Assembly (NCBI GenBank): GCA_036394195.1
Contig: DASWFO010000340.1
Span: 1 to 57,878, forward strand
DNA: 57,878 nucleotides
Origin: DATJPD01 sp036394195
Lineage (GTDB): Bacteria; Pseudomonadota; Alphaproteobacteria; CACIAM-22H2
Direction of reading: 5' to 3'
The notes under the pieces were generated by a model. It was not told the origin of the DNA and searched no databases. It worked only from the letters and a program-made list of their open reading frames with translations. Of this stretch, positions 34,309 through 41,469 are shown piece after piece. How positions within the stretch are numbered: position 1 is the first letter of the stretch; every line of letters begins with the position of its first letter. The translations under genes and the position numbers were made by a program.

Positions 34309-35271
34309 GTGGCTGTCCTGATCATTGGTGCAGGCCTGGTCGGATCGCAGATCGCGCGAATATTGGTGGAGCAGGGCGAGCGGCCGGTAGTGATGGATTT
34401 CGCACCGCAGCCGAAGGCGCTGGCGGAGATCGTCGACCTGTCGCGGGTCAGAATCGTCGACGGCGACGTGATGCGGCCGTTCCGCCTCACCCAGGTGATC
34501 CAGGAGAACGCGATCACCGAGGTCGTGCACACGGTCGCCAACCCGATGCTGACGTTGGGCGCCCAGCGCGATCCCTTCGCCGCCATCCAGCTCAACATCA
34601 TGGGCACGGTGAACGTGCTCGAGGCGGCGCGCGTCCACAAGCTGCGCCGCGTCGTGGTCTCGAGCTCGAACGTGCTCAACCATTTCCTGAGTGGCGGCAG
34701 CGATCGCGGCGACCACACCAAGGAGGATGCCTTCCCGCGCCCCCTCACCTTTTATGCCTCGACCAAGCTTGCGATCGAGAATCTCGGCCTCAACTATGCG
34801 CAGTGGGCCGCCGTCGACTTCGTGGCGGTCCGCTACGGCGCGGTCTGCGGGCCGTGGAGCGGTGCCGGCGGCGGCGGCCCCAGCAACATCCTGCGCGAGG
34901 CGATCCAGCGGGCGCTCAAAGGCGAGGAGGCAGTGCTGCCGTCCGGCGGGCTCGAATGGGTGTATTCGAAGGACGCCGGCCAGGGGACGGTGAGGGCGCT
35001 GCAAGTGAAGAACCCGGCGCGCCGCATCTTCAACATCACCATGGGCAAGATCGTCAGCGCCGACGAGCTTGCGGCCGCGATCAAGGCCGTCGTCCCCGGC
35101 GCTAAAGTGCGTCTGCAGACTCCCGAAGGAAGCTCGGCGGCGATCCCGCCCGCCGACATGCTCCGCGCGTCCGACCAGACGGCGGCGAAACAGATCCTCG
35201 GCTTCACGCCGGCGTACGGAATTGTCGAGGCGGTCAAGGAACTCGCAAGCTGGCTCAAGACGAGAGCCTAA
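34309..35271 (+). CDS. NAD-dependent epimerase/dehydratase (extended SDR)
   Basis: A 320-residue extended short-chain dehydrogenase with a GTG start. The cofactor motif is IIGAGLVGSQIARIL (about 4-18), a GxxGxxG variant, and the catalytic YxxxK is FYASTKLAIENLGLNYA (Y near 147). It follows the MetE-core gene by 67 bp with a GGGAGGAG ribosome-binding site, and precedes the amidohydrolase-2 gene by 15 bp. Family members act on nucleotide sugars or as dehydrogenases of small alcohols and lignin-derived compounds; the substrate is undetermined. Confidence 0.88.
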   Translation: MAVLIIGAGLVGSQIARILVEQGERPVVMDFAPQPKALAEIVDLSRVRIVDGDVMRPFRLTQVIQENAITEVVHTVANPMLTLGAQRDPFAAIQLNIMGTVNVLEAARVHKLRRVVVSSSNVLNHFLSGGSDRGDHTKEDAFPRPLTFYASTKLAIENLGLNYAQWAAVDFVAVRYGAVCGPWSGAGGGGPSNILREAIQRALKGEEAVLPSGGLEWVYSKDAGQGTVRALQVKNPARRIFNITMGKIVSADELAAAIKAVVPGAKVRLQTPEGSSAAIPPADMLRASDQTAAKQILGFTPAYGIVEAVKELASWLKTRA

Positions 35272-35286
35272 AACGAAAGGTGCCTC

Positions 35287-36357
35287 ATGAAACTCAATCG
35301 CGTCCTGGACGGCGACGGCCACATCATCGAGCGTGATGCGGAGCTGTTCGAATACCTGGAGCCGCCCTACAAGGGCAACACGACCTTGCTGGGCTATCCG
35401 TTCTTTCCGACCTTGGACGGCTACAACCGCGGCGCCGTGATGGCGCGGATGGGCATCCACCAGTCTTACGAGATCACGCCCAAGCTGTGGGTCGACACGC
35501 TCGACAAGGCGGGGCTCGAATCGACGGTACTGTATCCGACCGCCGGCCTCGCCTTCACCATGATCCAGGACCCGGTCTGGGCGGTGGCGCTGGCGCGCGC
35601 CTACAACGACTGGTTCACCGACCGCTATTACCGGTTCAACAAGCGGCTGCGCGGCATGGCGCTGATCCCGCTCCAGGACGTGCCGGAGGCGGTGAAGGAA
35701 CTGCGCCGCGCCGTCACCGAGCTCGGCATGATGGGTGCGGTGCTGCCGGCGAACGACGCCGATATCGGCGTGCGCAAGGGGCTCGGCCACCGCGACTTCT
35801 GGCCGATCTATGAAGAGGCGGAGAAGCTCAACGTGCCGGTCGCCACGCACGGGGCACCATCGATGAATCTCGGCATCAACGCCTTCACCAAGTTCGGCAT
35901 GACCATCGCGCTGGAGCATCCGATCGCGCAGATGATCCAGATCACCAGCTTCGTCATGGAGGGCGTGTTCGACCGCTTCAAGAAGCTGCGCGTCGGCTTC
36001 CTCGAAGCCGGCACCGGCTGGGTGCCCTACATGATGGACCGGCTGGACCGCTCCTACGAGGTGTTCAGGCGCAACGGCAAACAGGAGTTCTCGGAATACC
36101 TGCAGACCAAGCCCAGCCAGCATTTCGCGTCGGGCCGGATGTATTTCAGCTGCGAAGGCGGCGAGCCCAGCCTGCGCAACCTCGTCGACCGCATCGGCCA
36201 CAAGGGCCTCTTGTTCGCGTCGGACTTCCCGCATGAGGCCAATCTCGAGCACGCGATGCACGAGATGGAGGAGCTGCTCGACCGCGACGACCTGTCGGAC
36301 GCCGCCAAGAAGGGCATCTTCTGCGACAATATCGAGGCGTTCTACGCCCGGGCGTAG
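35287..36357 (+). CDS. Amidohydrolase-2 family (metal-dependent TIM-barrel hydrolase/decarboxylase)
   Basis: A 356-residue protein of the amidohydrolase-2 (ACMSD/o-demethylase-associated) group. DGDGHIIE (9-16) provides the first metal ligands, VATHGAPS (about 186) the barrel histidine, RVGFLEAGTGWVPYMMDRLDR (about 236) the family signature, and LFASDFPHEAN (about 311) the catalytic aspartate. Such proteins decarboxylate or hydrolyse aromatic and ring-cleavage products. It ends the rightward arm of the TetR-controlled locus. The substrate is not determined. Confidence 0.88.
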   Translation: MKLNRVLDGDGHIIERDAELFEYLEPPYKGNTTLLGYPFFPTLDGYNRGAVMARMGIHQSYEITPKLWVDTLDKAGLESTVLYPTAGLAFTMIQDPVWAVALARAYNDWFTDRYYRFNKRLRGMALIPLQDVPEAVKELRRAVTELGMMGAVLPANDADIGVRKGLGHRDFWPIYEEAEKLNVPVATHGAPSMNLGINAFTKFGMTIALEHPIAQMIQITSFVMEGVFDRFKKLRVGFLEAGTGWVPYMMDRLDRSYEVFRRNGKQEFSEYLQTKPSQHFASGRMYFSCEGGEPSLRNLVDRIGHKGLLFASDFPHEANLEHAMHEMEELLDRDDLSDAAKKGIFCDNIEAFYARA

Positions 36358-36390
36358 GGGCCCGCCCGCCCCCCTGAATCCGGTGCAATA

Positions 36391-36449
36391 CTGCAATTGT
36401 TTTCCAAGCCGTTGAAAGTCACCGGGGATTCGGCCGACAACAATTGCAG
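36391..36449. repeat. 11-bp perfect inverted repeat with 37-nt spacing
   Basis: CTGCAATTGTT (36391-36401) and AACAATTGCAG (36439-36449) are exact reverse complements. A further TGCAATT lies just to the right. It marks the junction between the amidohydrolase gene and the island; it could be a regulatory or recombination site. Confidence 0.6.
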
Positions 36450-36507
36450 GCCGCTTTTTCGCGCCTGCAATTCTTTGGGCGTCAGCTGGCGCTTCTGCAA
36501 CAACTCG

Positions 36508-36590
36508 ACGGGCCGGCATTTCCCTTCTCACCAGGCGTGATTGCGCACGCTGACAACGACTGGCTCGCCGGCCGGTTGCAAAATATAGGG
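36508..36590 (+). repeat. Direct repeat, left copy, flanking the toxin-antitoxin island
   Basis: About 83 bp from ACGGGCCGGCATTTCCC to GGTTGCAAAATATAGGG. By hand alignment it is about 85% identical and in the same orientation as 38205-38284. The core TGACAACGACTG and TCGCCGGC.GGTTGCAAAAT are shared exactly apart from the marked base. Confidence 0.8.
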
Positions 36591-36673
36591 TTTTGCGAGC
36601 AATCCGAACGTGATGCCGGGTTAGCCGCAGTTCGGGCCGGCCCGGTTGTCGACCCCGCCGCCATGGTCTAAGC

Positions 36674-36701
36674 TGCTCCAAAATGAAGCCATTTTGGAGC
36701 A
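36674..36701. promoter_or_regulatory. vapBC operator palindrome
   Basis: TGCTCCAAAATG (36674-36685), loop AAGC, CATTTTGGAGCA (36690-36701) is a perfect 12-bp inverted repeat that ends 3 nt before the antitoxin ATG. Toxin-antitoxin complexes of this class bind such palindromes to repress their own operon, so this is very probably the autoregulatory site. Confidence 0.75.
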
Positions 36702-36704
36702 CAC

Positions 36705-36941
36705 ATGCCGCTGAACCTGTCGATCAAGAATGCGCCCGATGAGGTCGTACGCCGCCTCAAAGAGCGGGCCAAGCGCAACCACCGCTCCCTGCAGGGCGAG
36801 CTGCTGGCCATCATCGAGGACGCGATCCGCGGTCCGCGCACCCTCACCCCCAAGGACGTGCGGGCCGAGGTCGAGCGGCTGAAACTCCGGACGCCCGCCG
36901 AAAGCGCCGCCATGATCCGTCGCGATCGCGATGCCCGTTAA
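36705..36941 (+). CDS. vapB: FitA/VapB-type ribbon-helix-helix antitoxin
   Basis: A 78-residue antitoxin. The N-terminal ribbon-helix-helix DNA-binding domain is MPLNLSIKNAPDEVVRRLKE followed by RAKRNHRSLQGEL (about 1-33), the Arc/FitA pattern with the NHRSLQGEL helix. The charged C-terminal part would wrap the toxin. Its 3' end overlaps the toxin start by 11 nt, the usual coupling. The palindrome directly upstream is the likely self-operator. Antitoxins like this neutralise PIN-domain ribonucleases. Confidence 0.9.
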   Translation: MPLNLSIKNAPDEVVRRLKERAKRNHRSLQGELLAIIEDAIRGPRTLTPKDVRAEVERLKLRTPAESAAMIRRDRDAR

Positions 36942-37395
36942 GGTCGTCGACGCCTCGGCGTTGGGCGCGCTACTTTTCGGCGAACCCGACGGCACGACGG
37001 TGGCGGAACAATTGGGCGACGGAGACCTCATCGCGCCAGCCCAGCTCGGGTTTGAGGTGGCGAATATCTGCCTGAAAAAAATGGCGAGCCACTCCGATCG
37101 CCACGACGCTCTGCTGGAAGCGTTCGCAATGTTTGGCCGTATGGCCATCGAAACGGTCGAGGTCGACCACGAGGAAACAATCCGCTTGGCGAGCGATGCC
37201 GGCCTCACGGCGTACGATGCGAGCTACCTCTGGCTGGCAACACAACATCGCGGCGAGCTCATAACGCTGGATAAGCGGCTCGGCCGGGCCATCAAGAATT
37301 GGGCTCAGAGTTGGATGCGATTGAGCCAGGTCTTGCATAAACCTCACTCTGACCCCTATTACTCGCCTATTACTCGCGAGCGAAGACGTCGTTAA
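36931..37395 (+). CDS. vapC: VapC/FitB-type PIN-domain ribonuclease toxin
   Basis: A 154-residue PIN-domain toxin that would cleave RNA when free of its antitoxin. Acidic active-site residues are visible: D7 in VVDASAL, Glu in QLGFEVANI and Asp in LTAYDASYLWLA, with a later LITLDKRL. The last 25 or so residues (after AIKNWAQS) exceed the usual domain and are basic and polar, possibly a read-through extension. Base composition drops towards the end, where the sequence enters the AT-richer part of the island. Confidence 0.88.
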   Translation: MPVKVVDASALGALLFGEPDGTTVAEQLGDGDLIAPAQLGFEVANICLKKMASHSDRHDALLEAFAMFGRMAIETVEVDHEETIRLASDAGLTAYDASYLWLATQHRGELITLDKRLGRAIKNWAQSWMRLSQVLHKPHSDPYYSPITRERRRR

Positions 37396-37461
37396 GCGCT
37401 ACGGCCGTTAATGCGGAAGAAGCGTGCAAAAAAGGAACAAGCCAGCCGGAAGTTAGCTCAT

Positions 37462-37467
37462 TATAAT
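37462..37467 (+). promoter_or_regulatory. TATAAT -10-like element just before the YjzC-like gene
   Basis: A perfect TATAAT lies 8 bp upstream of ATG 37476 with no clear -35 and no ribosome-binding site. If used, the transcript would begin at or next to the start codon (leaderless). Confidence 0.35.
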
Positions 37468-37475
37468 GTGGTGCT

Positions 37476-37730
37476 ATGTACAAGCCTGGCGAGAGAGTCC
37501 CCACCTCTGGAATATATGAAATTGTACCGGCGCATGGTTCCCCCGCCGTCGAGGCGAAGACTATTGCCCTCGACAAAGACAGGGTATTTCCGCCTACGCC
37601 AGAAGCTGGGCTCAGTTACCGCCTAAAGCAAGAAGTCGTAACGATTTACACGACCACTTCATCCAACATCACTATGACCGGCACCTCTACGCTGTACAGT
37701 GATGTACTAAAGCGGCTTGCCAAGAAATAA
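37476..37730 (+). CDS. Small YjzC-like protein; candidate antitoxin partner of the Doc toxin
   Basis: An 84-residue protein. The segment KPGERVPTSGIYEIV...G followed by KTIALDKDRVFPPTP resembles the YjzC-type fold (PG-x-APxxGxY ... GDRFP). The C-terminal half (YRLKQEVVTIYTTTSSN...LKRLAKK) is unfamiliar. Its last 14 nt overlap the start of the Doc gene, exactly where a Phd-type antitoxin would be expected, but no Phd-like DNA-binding helix is visible. GC content is clearly below that of the surrounding genome. An antitoxin role is inferred from position only. Confidence 0.6.
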   Translation: MYKPGERVPTSGIYEIVPAHGSPAVEAKTIALDKDRVFPPTPEAGLSYRLKQEVVTIYTTTSSNITMTGTSTLYSDVLKRLAKK

Positions 37731-38115
37731 GTCTCATTATCGCGTCACGGTGGATGACGCATATGAAGCGCACAGGTTTGCACTTCAATTTGGCGGGCGC
37801 GGCGGAATCCTAAACGAAAATGGGATCCGGTCTGCCGTTGCCCGTCCATATAACGGGCATTATCTGCGCATCCACCACAAGGCCGCCGCTCTTGTTGAGT
37901 CCGTCATCAATAATCACGGCTTTGTCGACGGCAATAAGCGAACGGCCCTCATTTTACTAAACACATTACTTCAAAGAAGCGGATACAAGCTGCGTTCAGA
38001 CCCAAAACCTGAAACTGATCGGGCGCTAGAAGAAATGATTCTAGCGGTGGCGACCGGTGGAATGAGGGTTGCTGCAATCACCGCTTGGTTCAAAGACAGA
38101 ATAGAGCGTGCTTAG
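37717..38115 (+). CDS. doc: Doc-type (Fic-fold) toxin, death-on-curing family
   Basis: A 132-residue Fic-fold protein. The catalytic motif NHGFVDGNKRTA (about 67-78) is the Doc variant (H-x-F-x-D-G-N-K-R) used to phosphorylate EF-Tu, rather than the AMPylating HPFxxGNGR. The Doc-type N-terminal part includes GGRGGILNENGIRSAVARP. The start is a TTG at 37717, overlapping the upstream small gene by 14 nt; no ATG is available, so translation is probably coupled. Codon use and GC (locally below 50%) differ from the window average, suggesting acquisition. The normal partner Phd is absent. Confidence 0.87.
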   Translation: MPRNKSHYRVTVDDAYEAHRFALQFGGRGGILNENGIRSAVARPYNGHYLRIHHKAAALVESVINNHGFVDGNKRTALILLNTLLQRSGYKLRSDPKPETDRALEEMILAVATGGMRVAAITAWFKDRIERA

Positions 38116-38204
38116 GCCATCACCACGTTAAGCGGTCAGATGTATGCGTGGAATCGTTCGTACGGCCCCGATCGCAGAACGATCTCGGTCTGACCCAATT
38201 TCGC

Positions 38205-38284
38205 ACGGGCCGCATTTCCCATAACCAAGCGTGATTGCACACCCTGACAACGACTGCCTCGCCGGCTGGTTGCAAAATGTTGGG
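38205..38284 (+). repeat. Direct repeat, right copy, flanking the toxin-antitoxin island
   Basis: Right copy of the repeat at 36508-36590 (ACGGGCCGCATTTCCC to GGTTGCAAAATGTTGGG), same orientation. The two copies enclose vapBC, the YjzC-like gene and doc (about 1.6 kb). Confidence 0.8.
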
Positions 38285-38347
38285 CGCACTGGTCGCCGCC
38301 ACCCTCCTCTCCGAGGGCGGTCAGCGCCGGGGGTTCGTTTCAAGGGT

Positions 38348-38473
38348 TTAGCCGAGAACCGATTTCGCCGCGAAAATGAGTGCCGCGACGATCAGCCCGA
38401 TCGCCACCCAGCGAAACACGAGCGCGTGCACGTAGCTGACGGTGTAGCCTTCGAGGTTCGGCATGGCCGCCAT
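38348..38473 (-). CDS. Small single-pass membrane protein
   Basis: A 41-residue open frame with a well-defined hydrophobic helix (VFRWVAIGLIVAALIFAA) and a polar N-terminus (MPNLEGYTVSYVHA). ATG 38464 (38 residues) is an alternative start. It lies just downstream of the BrkB-like gene on the same strand. Small single-helix proteins like this are often stress-induced, but this one matches no family I recognise. Confidence rests on the clean transmembrane pattern alone. Confidence 0.5.
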   Translation of the reverse strand: MAAMPNLEGYTVSYVHALVFRWVAIGLIVAALIFAAKSVLG

Positions 38474-38526
38474 CCCTATCACGCGGCGTGCTGCCTGCTC
38501 TGTGATCAAACCGTGCTCATTCGACT

Positions 38527-39420
38527 CTAGTCGACGCTTCCCCGCTTCTGGCCGGTGCGGTGGGCGCGCCACAGCCAGCTCACCTCGGCGCCGTAGAGGA
38601 AGATCAGGCTCGAATAGTAGACCCACATCAGGATCAGGATGAACGTGCCCGCAGCACCATAGCTGGTGGCGACGTTGGTCGTGGCGAGATAAAACCCGAT
38701 CCCGAACTTGCCGAAGCCGAACAGCACCGCCGCGGTGGCGGCGCCGACCAGCGCATCCCGCCACTCGATGCGCGCATCGGGGAGGATCTTGAAGATCGCG
38801 GCGAAGATCAGGGTCGTGATGACCAGCGACAGCGCCATGTGCGCCGTCCACATCAACCACGCGACCTGCCGATCTCCGAAAATCAGGTCGCCGAAGCCGG
38901 AAATGGCCGCATTGACCACCAGCGAGACCACGAGCACGAACCCCGACGCCATGATGATGGCGAAGCTCTTCAGCCGCACGCTCACCAGCGTCAAAACGCT
39001 GGCCGACGCCCTGTAGCGCCAGATGCGGTTGAGCGCGCCCTGGATCTCGCCGAAGATGCCGGTGGCGCTGATGAAGATGACGACGGGTGCCACGATGCTG
39101 GCGATCCAGCCCTCGTGGCGCGCCCAGGCGCTCTGGATCAAGGTGTGGATCGCCCGCGCCCCGGTCTGCCCCACCAGGCCCGCGATCTGGCCGTAGACCG
39201 CATCGTCGGCGGCCTTCTCGCCGAAGATGGCGCCGGCCACCGCGAGGGCGATCACCAGCATCGGCCCCAGCGACGAAATCGTGTAGAACGCGATCGCCGC
39301 CGCCGAGGTCATTGCGCCGTCGTTCACCCAGCGAAGGGCCGCGTCCGAGAACACCAGAAGCGTCGCCCACGGCTCCGCTTCGGCGTCGAACCAGGGGGCG
39401 CGCTTAGCCGAGCTTCTCAT
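38527..39420 (-). CDS. YihY/BrkB-family inner-membrane protein
   Basis: A 297-residue integral membrane protein of the YihY/virulence factor BrkB family. GAMTSAAAIAFYTISSLGPML (about 34-54) is the family's first helix motif, followed by about five more helices and a signature GAAGTFILILMWVYYSSLIFLYGAE near the end. The function is uncertain; it was once called ribonuclease BN wrongly. Its start overlaps the DUF72 gene's 3' end by 17 nt, so the two are co-transcribed. Confidence 0.88.
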   Translation of the reverse strand: MRSSAKRAPWFDAEAEPWATLLVFSDAALRWVNDGAMTSAAAIAFYTISSLGPMLVIALAVAGAIFGEKAADDAVYGQIAGLVGQTGARAIHTLIQSAWARHEGWIASIVAPVVIFISATGIFGEIQGALNRIWRYRASASVLTLVSVRLKSFAIIMASGFVLVVSLVVNAAISGFGDLIFGDRQVAWLMWTAHMALSLVITTLIFAAIFKILPDARIEWRDALVGAATAAVLFGFGKFGIGFYLATTNVATSYGAAGTFILILMWVYYSSLIFLYGAEVSWLWRAHRTGQKRGSVD

Positions 39421-40333
39421 CGACGATCGCCTTCAGCCGCTGCGCGTCGAACGGAGCGCGGACCTTCGCATCGTTGTCGAAATAGACATAGACGTCGCGC
39501 GACGGCGCCCTGGGAGCCGGCCGCGGACTGGCGCGAATGGCGTCGTCGGGCTCGCCGCCCCGCGCCCACGCCGCGATCCGCGTCGCCCAGGTCTGCAACG
39601 CGTCTTCGCCGTAGCCGCTGGCGTAGAGGACTTCCGAGCCGTGCAGGCGGCAATAGACGAAGTCCGACGTCACGTCCATGAGCAGCGGCCACTCGACCGT
39701 GTCGGCGACGACCAGCGCCACGTTGTGCGCGCGGAGCAGCTCGATGAACGCCGGGTCGCGAAAACTCTTATGGCGGATCTCGATGGCATGCCGCAACGGC
39801 CGGTCGACCACGCCCGCGGGAGTTTTGCGCCCGACGCGACGGCCCGTTTTGCGGACGGTGGCAGTGCGGGCGAGCTCCGCCGCGGCGATCGTGTCACGCG
39901 GCAGCAGTTTGAAGAACGCCTCCAGGCGCTCGGCATTGAACCGGAACTGCTCGGGGAACTGCCAGAGGATCGGGCCGAGCTTCGGCCCCGGCTCCAGCAC
40001 GCCTTGCGCGAAATATCGCGCCAGCGCCGGCCGGGCGTCCTTCAGCTTCAGCATATGGGTGATGAAACGGCTGCCCTTCACCGCGAACACGAAGTCCTTG
40101 GGCGTCGCGTCCGCCCACTGCCGGAAGAACTCCGGCTTCTGCAGCCGGTAGAACGTCCCGTTGATCTCGATGCTGTTGAAAATGCCGGCAGCGTAGGCGA
40201 GCTCGGCGCGCTGCGGCAGCCCCTTCGGATAGAAGACGCCGCGCCAGCCCTTGTATCGCCAGCCGGAAATACCGATCCGCACCGCGCCCGCGGCGGCTTT
40301 TTCGGCGTACCCCCGCGGGGGCGGCTTCGACAT
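39404..40333 (-). CDS. DUF72 (YecE-like) family protein
   Basis: A 309-residue DUF72 TIM-barrel-like protein. IGISGWRYKGWRGVFYPKGLPQ (about 20-41), FNSIEINGTFYRLQ (about 54-67), FAVKGSRFITH and LGPILWQFPEQF are hallmark segments, and YVYFDNDA is the C-terminal signature. Family function is unknown. ATG 40333 is chosen; the frame upstream has no family match. DUF72 genes are frequently part of alphaproteobacterial stress islands, in keeping with the neighbours. Confidence 0.9.
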   Translation of the reverse strand: MSKPPPRGYAEKAAAGAVRIGISGWRYKGWRGVFYPKGLPQRAELAYAAGIFNSIEINGTFYRLQKPEFFRQWADATPKDFVFAVKGSRFITHMLKLKDARPALARYFAQGVLEPGPKLGPILWQFPEQFRFNAERLEAFFKLLPRDTIAAAELARTATVRKTGRRVGRKTPAGVVDRPLRHAIEIRHKSFRDPAFIELLRAHNVALVVADTVEWPLLMDVTSDFVYCRLHGSEVLYASGYGEDALQTWATRIAAWARGGEPDDAIRASPRPAPRAPSRDVYVYFDNDAKVRAPFDAQRLKAIVDEKLG

Positions 40334-40391
40334 CCGCGGTGAGCGTAACCGCCATCGCCATTCAGGCCCTATCACCCGGCGCAAACGAATT

Positions 40392-40424
40392 CGGGCCGGA
40401 ACGGCGAACAGCCGTCCCGGCCCG
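40392..40424 (-). terminator. Strong hairpin downstream of the PhyR-like gene
   Basis: CGGGCCGGAACGGC (40392-40405), loop GAACA, GCCGTCCCGGCCCG (40411-40424): a 14-bp stem with one mismatch, starting 22 bp after the PhyR-like stop on the minus strand and followed on that strand by AATTCGTTT. It is probably an intrinsic terminator. Confidence 0.6.
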
Positions 40425-40445
40425 AGTTTCGAGCACCGCCTAACG

Positions 40446-41252
40446 TCAGCGCAGCGCGTTCGCCGCGACGAGCTGCGGACGCGGCAGCACCTGGTCGACG
40501 GCGCTGCGGATGTCCTGGGTGCTGACCCGCCGCGCGGCCTGCTTGGGGCCGGCGACCTTTCGACTGCCGGGGGCGCGGGCATGCAAGCGCCGGCTATGCG
40601 GCGGCCCGAGGAAGACGACCGGCGTGTCGGTCGAGGATTGAATATGCCGCGCGGTTTCGGCACCGGCCAGGCCGTGCACGTCGGCGAGCACCAGCTCCGG
40701 ACGTGTGTCGCGGGCCAGCTCGACCGCCTTTTCGTCCGAGTGCGCGATGCCGACGACGGTATGGCCCATCTTCTCCAGCGCCCGTTCGATCTGCGCGCCC
40801 TTGTGGTCCTCGTCCTCGATGATGAGGATGCGCGCGCTCATGCGCTGCTTGATCAAGCCCTGGGCTTCGGCGAGCTGATGCTCGACCCCGGCGCGCCGAA
40901 TGCCGAGGATGTCCGACACCTCGGCCATGGTGAAGTTCGCCATCGACGTCAGCAACAGGACCTCGCGGGCGCGCGGCGGCAGCGATGCCACGGCGTAGCG
41001 CAGCCGCTGATCGGCCCCCGTTTCGACGCCCCCCTCCAAATCGAGATCGAGCCGGTGCAGCACCGTATGAAAGAGCCTATACAGATCCTTGCGGATATCC
41101 GCCGACGATGACATCTCGTCGCGGTGCTGGAGGAGCACCTCCAAAAACAGCTTCAGCCGGACGTCACCCCGCTGTTGCGATCCCGACAGCCCATGCGCGT
41201 AGCAGCGGAGATTCGGCAGATATCGAACGATTCTCTCGGAAAGCGTCTGCAT
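40446..41252 (-). CDS. phyR: PhyR-like general stress response regulator (sigma-like domain plus receiver), receiver partly eroded
   Basis: A 268-residue protein with the PhyR architecture: an N-terminal EcfG-mimicking sigma domain (region-2-like YLPNLRCYAHGLSGSQQ; region-4-like LPPRAREVLLLTSMANFTMA then EVSDILGI) and a C-terminal receiver. The receiver keeps ILIIEDED (about 141) and the phospho-acceptor Asp in LVLADVHG, but the usual FITAFPERLLTG...TKPF stretch is replaced by FLGPPHSRRLHARAPGSRKV, so the switch Thr and probably the conserved Lys are lost. In the family, phosphorylated PhyR sequesters NepR and frees EcfG. A NepR-like gene lies 10.7 kb away; no EcfG gene is in the window. Confidence 0.85.
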   Translation of the reverse strand: MQTLSERIVRYLPNLRCYAHGLSGSQQRGDVRLKLFLEVLLQHRDEMSSSADIRKDLYRLFHTVLHRLDLDLEGGVETGADQRLRYAVASLPPRAREVLLLTSMANFTMAEVSDILGIRRAGVEHQLAEAQGLIKQRMSARILIIEDEDHKGAQIERALEKMGHTVVGIAHSDEKAVELARDTRPELVLADVHGLAGAETARHIQSSTDTPVVFLGPPHSRRLHARAPGSRKVAGPKQAARRVSTQDIRSAVDQVLPRPQLVAANALR

Positions 41253-41469
41253 AGTTCGTCTCCGTTACTCGAGTGCTGGCGGCGGCAGTCCCGCGGATTG
41301 CGGAAGCGCTTCGGCCTCACGTGCTGTGATACTGTCGATTAAACGCGCGACGGGCCTCGGACCCCAAATGTCAAAATCGTGGGGCGCTTCACAGCGTCGC
41401 CACAAGCCCTATGGTGGCTTGCGGGATCGCCAGCGACAACATGCGGGGCTGCCCACGCCGAGGCGGTAA

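Larger units (their letters stand above)
36358..36704. other. 347-bp intergenic region at the left edge of the toxin-antitoxin island
   Basis: No gene is seen here. It holds an 11-bp inverted repeat (CTGCAATTGTT at 36391-36401 and AACAATTGCAG at 36439-36449), a third TGCAATT at 36465, the left copy of the island's direct repeat (36508-36590), and the vapBC operator (36674-36701). Confidence 0.8.

Noticed and set aside
36482..36664. Short minus-strand frames within both direct repeats that translate to similar peptides (CN-PA-QSLS-CAIT)
   Set aside because: The similarity follows from the DNA repeat itself. There is no ribosome-binding site and the frames end differently, so they are not treated as genes.
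34108..36702. 864-residue minus-strand open frame opposite the epimerase and amidohydrolase
   Set aside because: It is a shadow frame; both plus-strand genes carry complete family motifs and ribosome-binding sites.
37340..37400. CTCTGACCCC-type sequence after vapC, considered as a remnant of an insertion sequence end
   Set aside because: Only a short match to a widespread motif; no paired end and no transposase.
41253..41469. Search for an EcfG promoter upstream of the PhyR-like gene
   Set aside because: No GGAAC-N16/17-YGTT on the coding strand in this 217-bp gap, and no gene seen in it.
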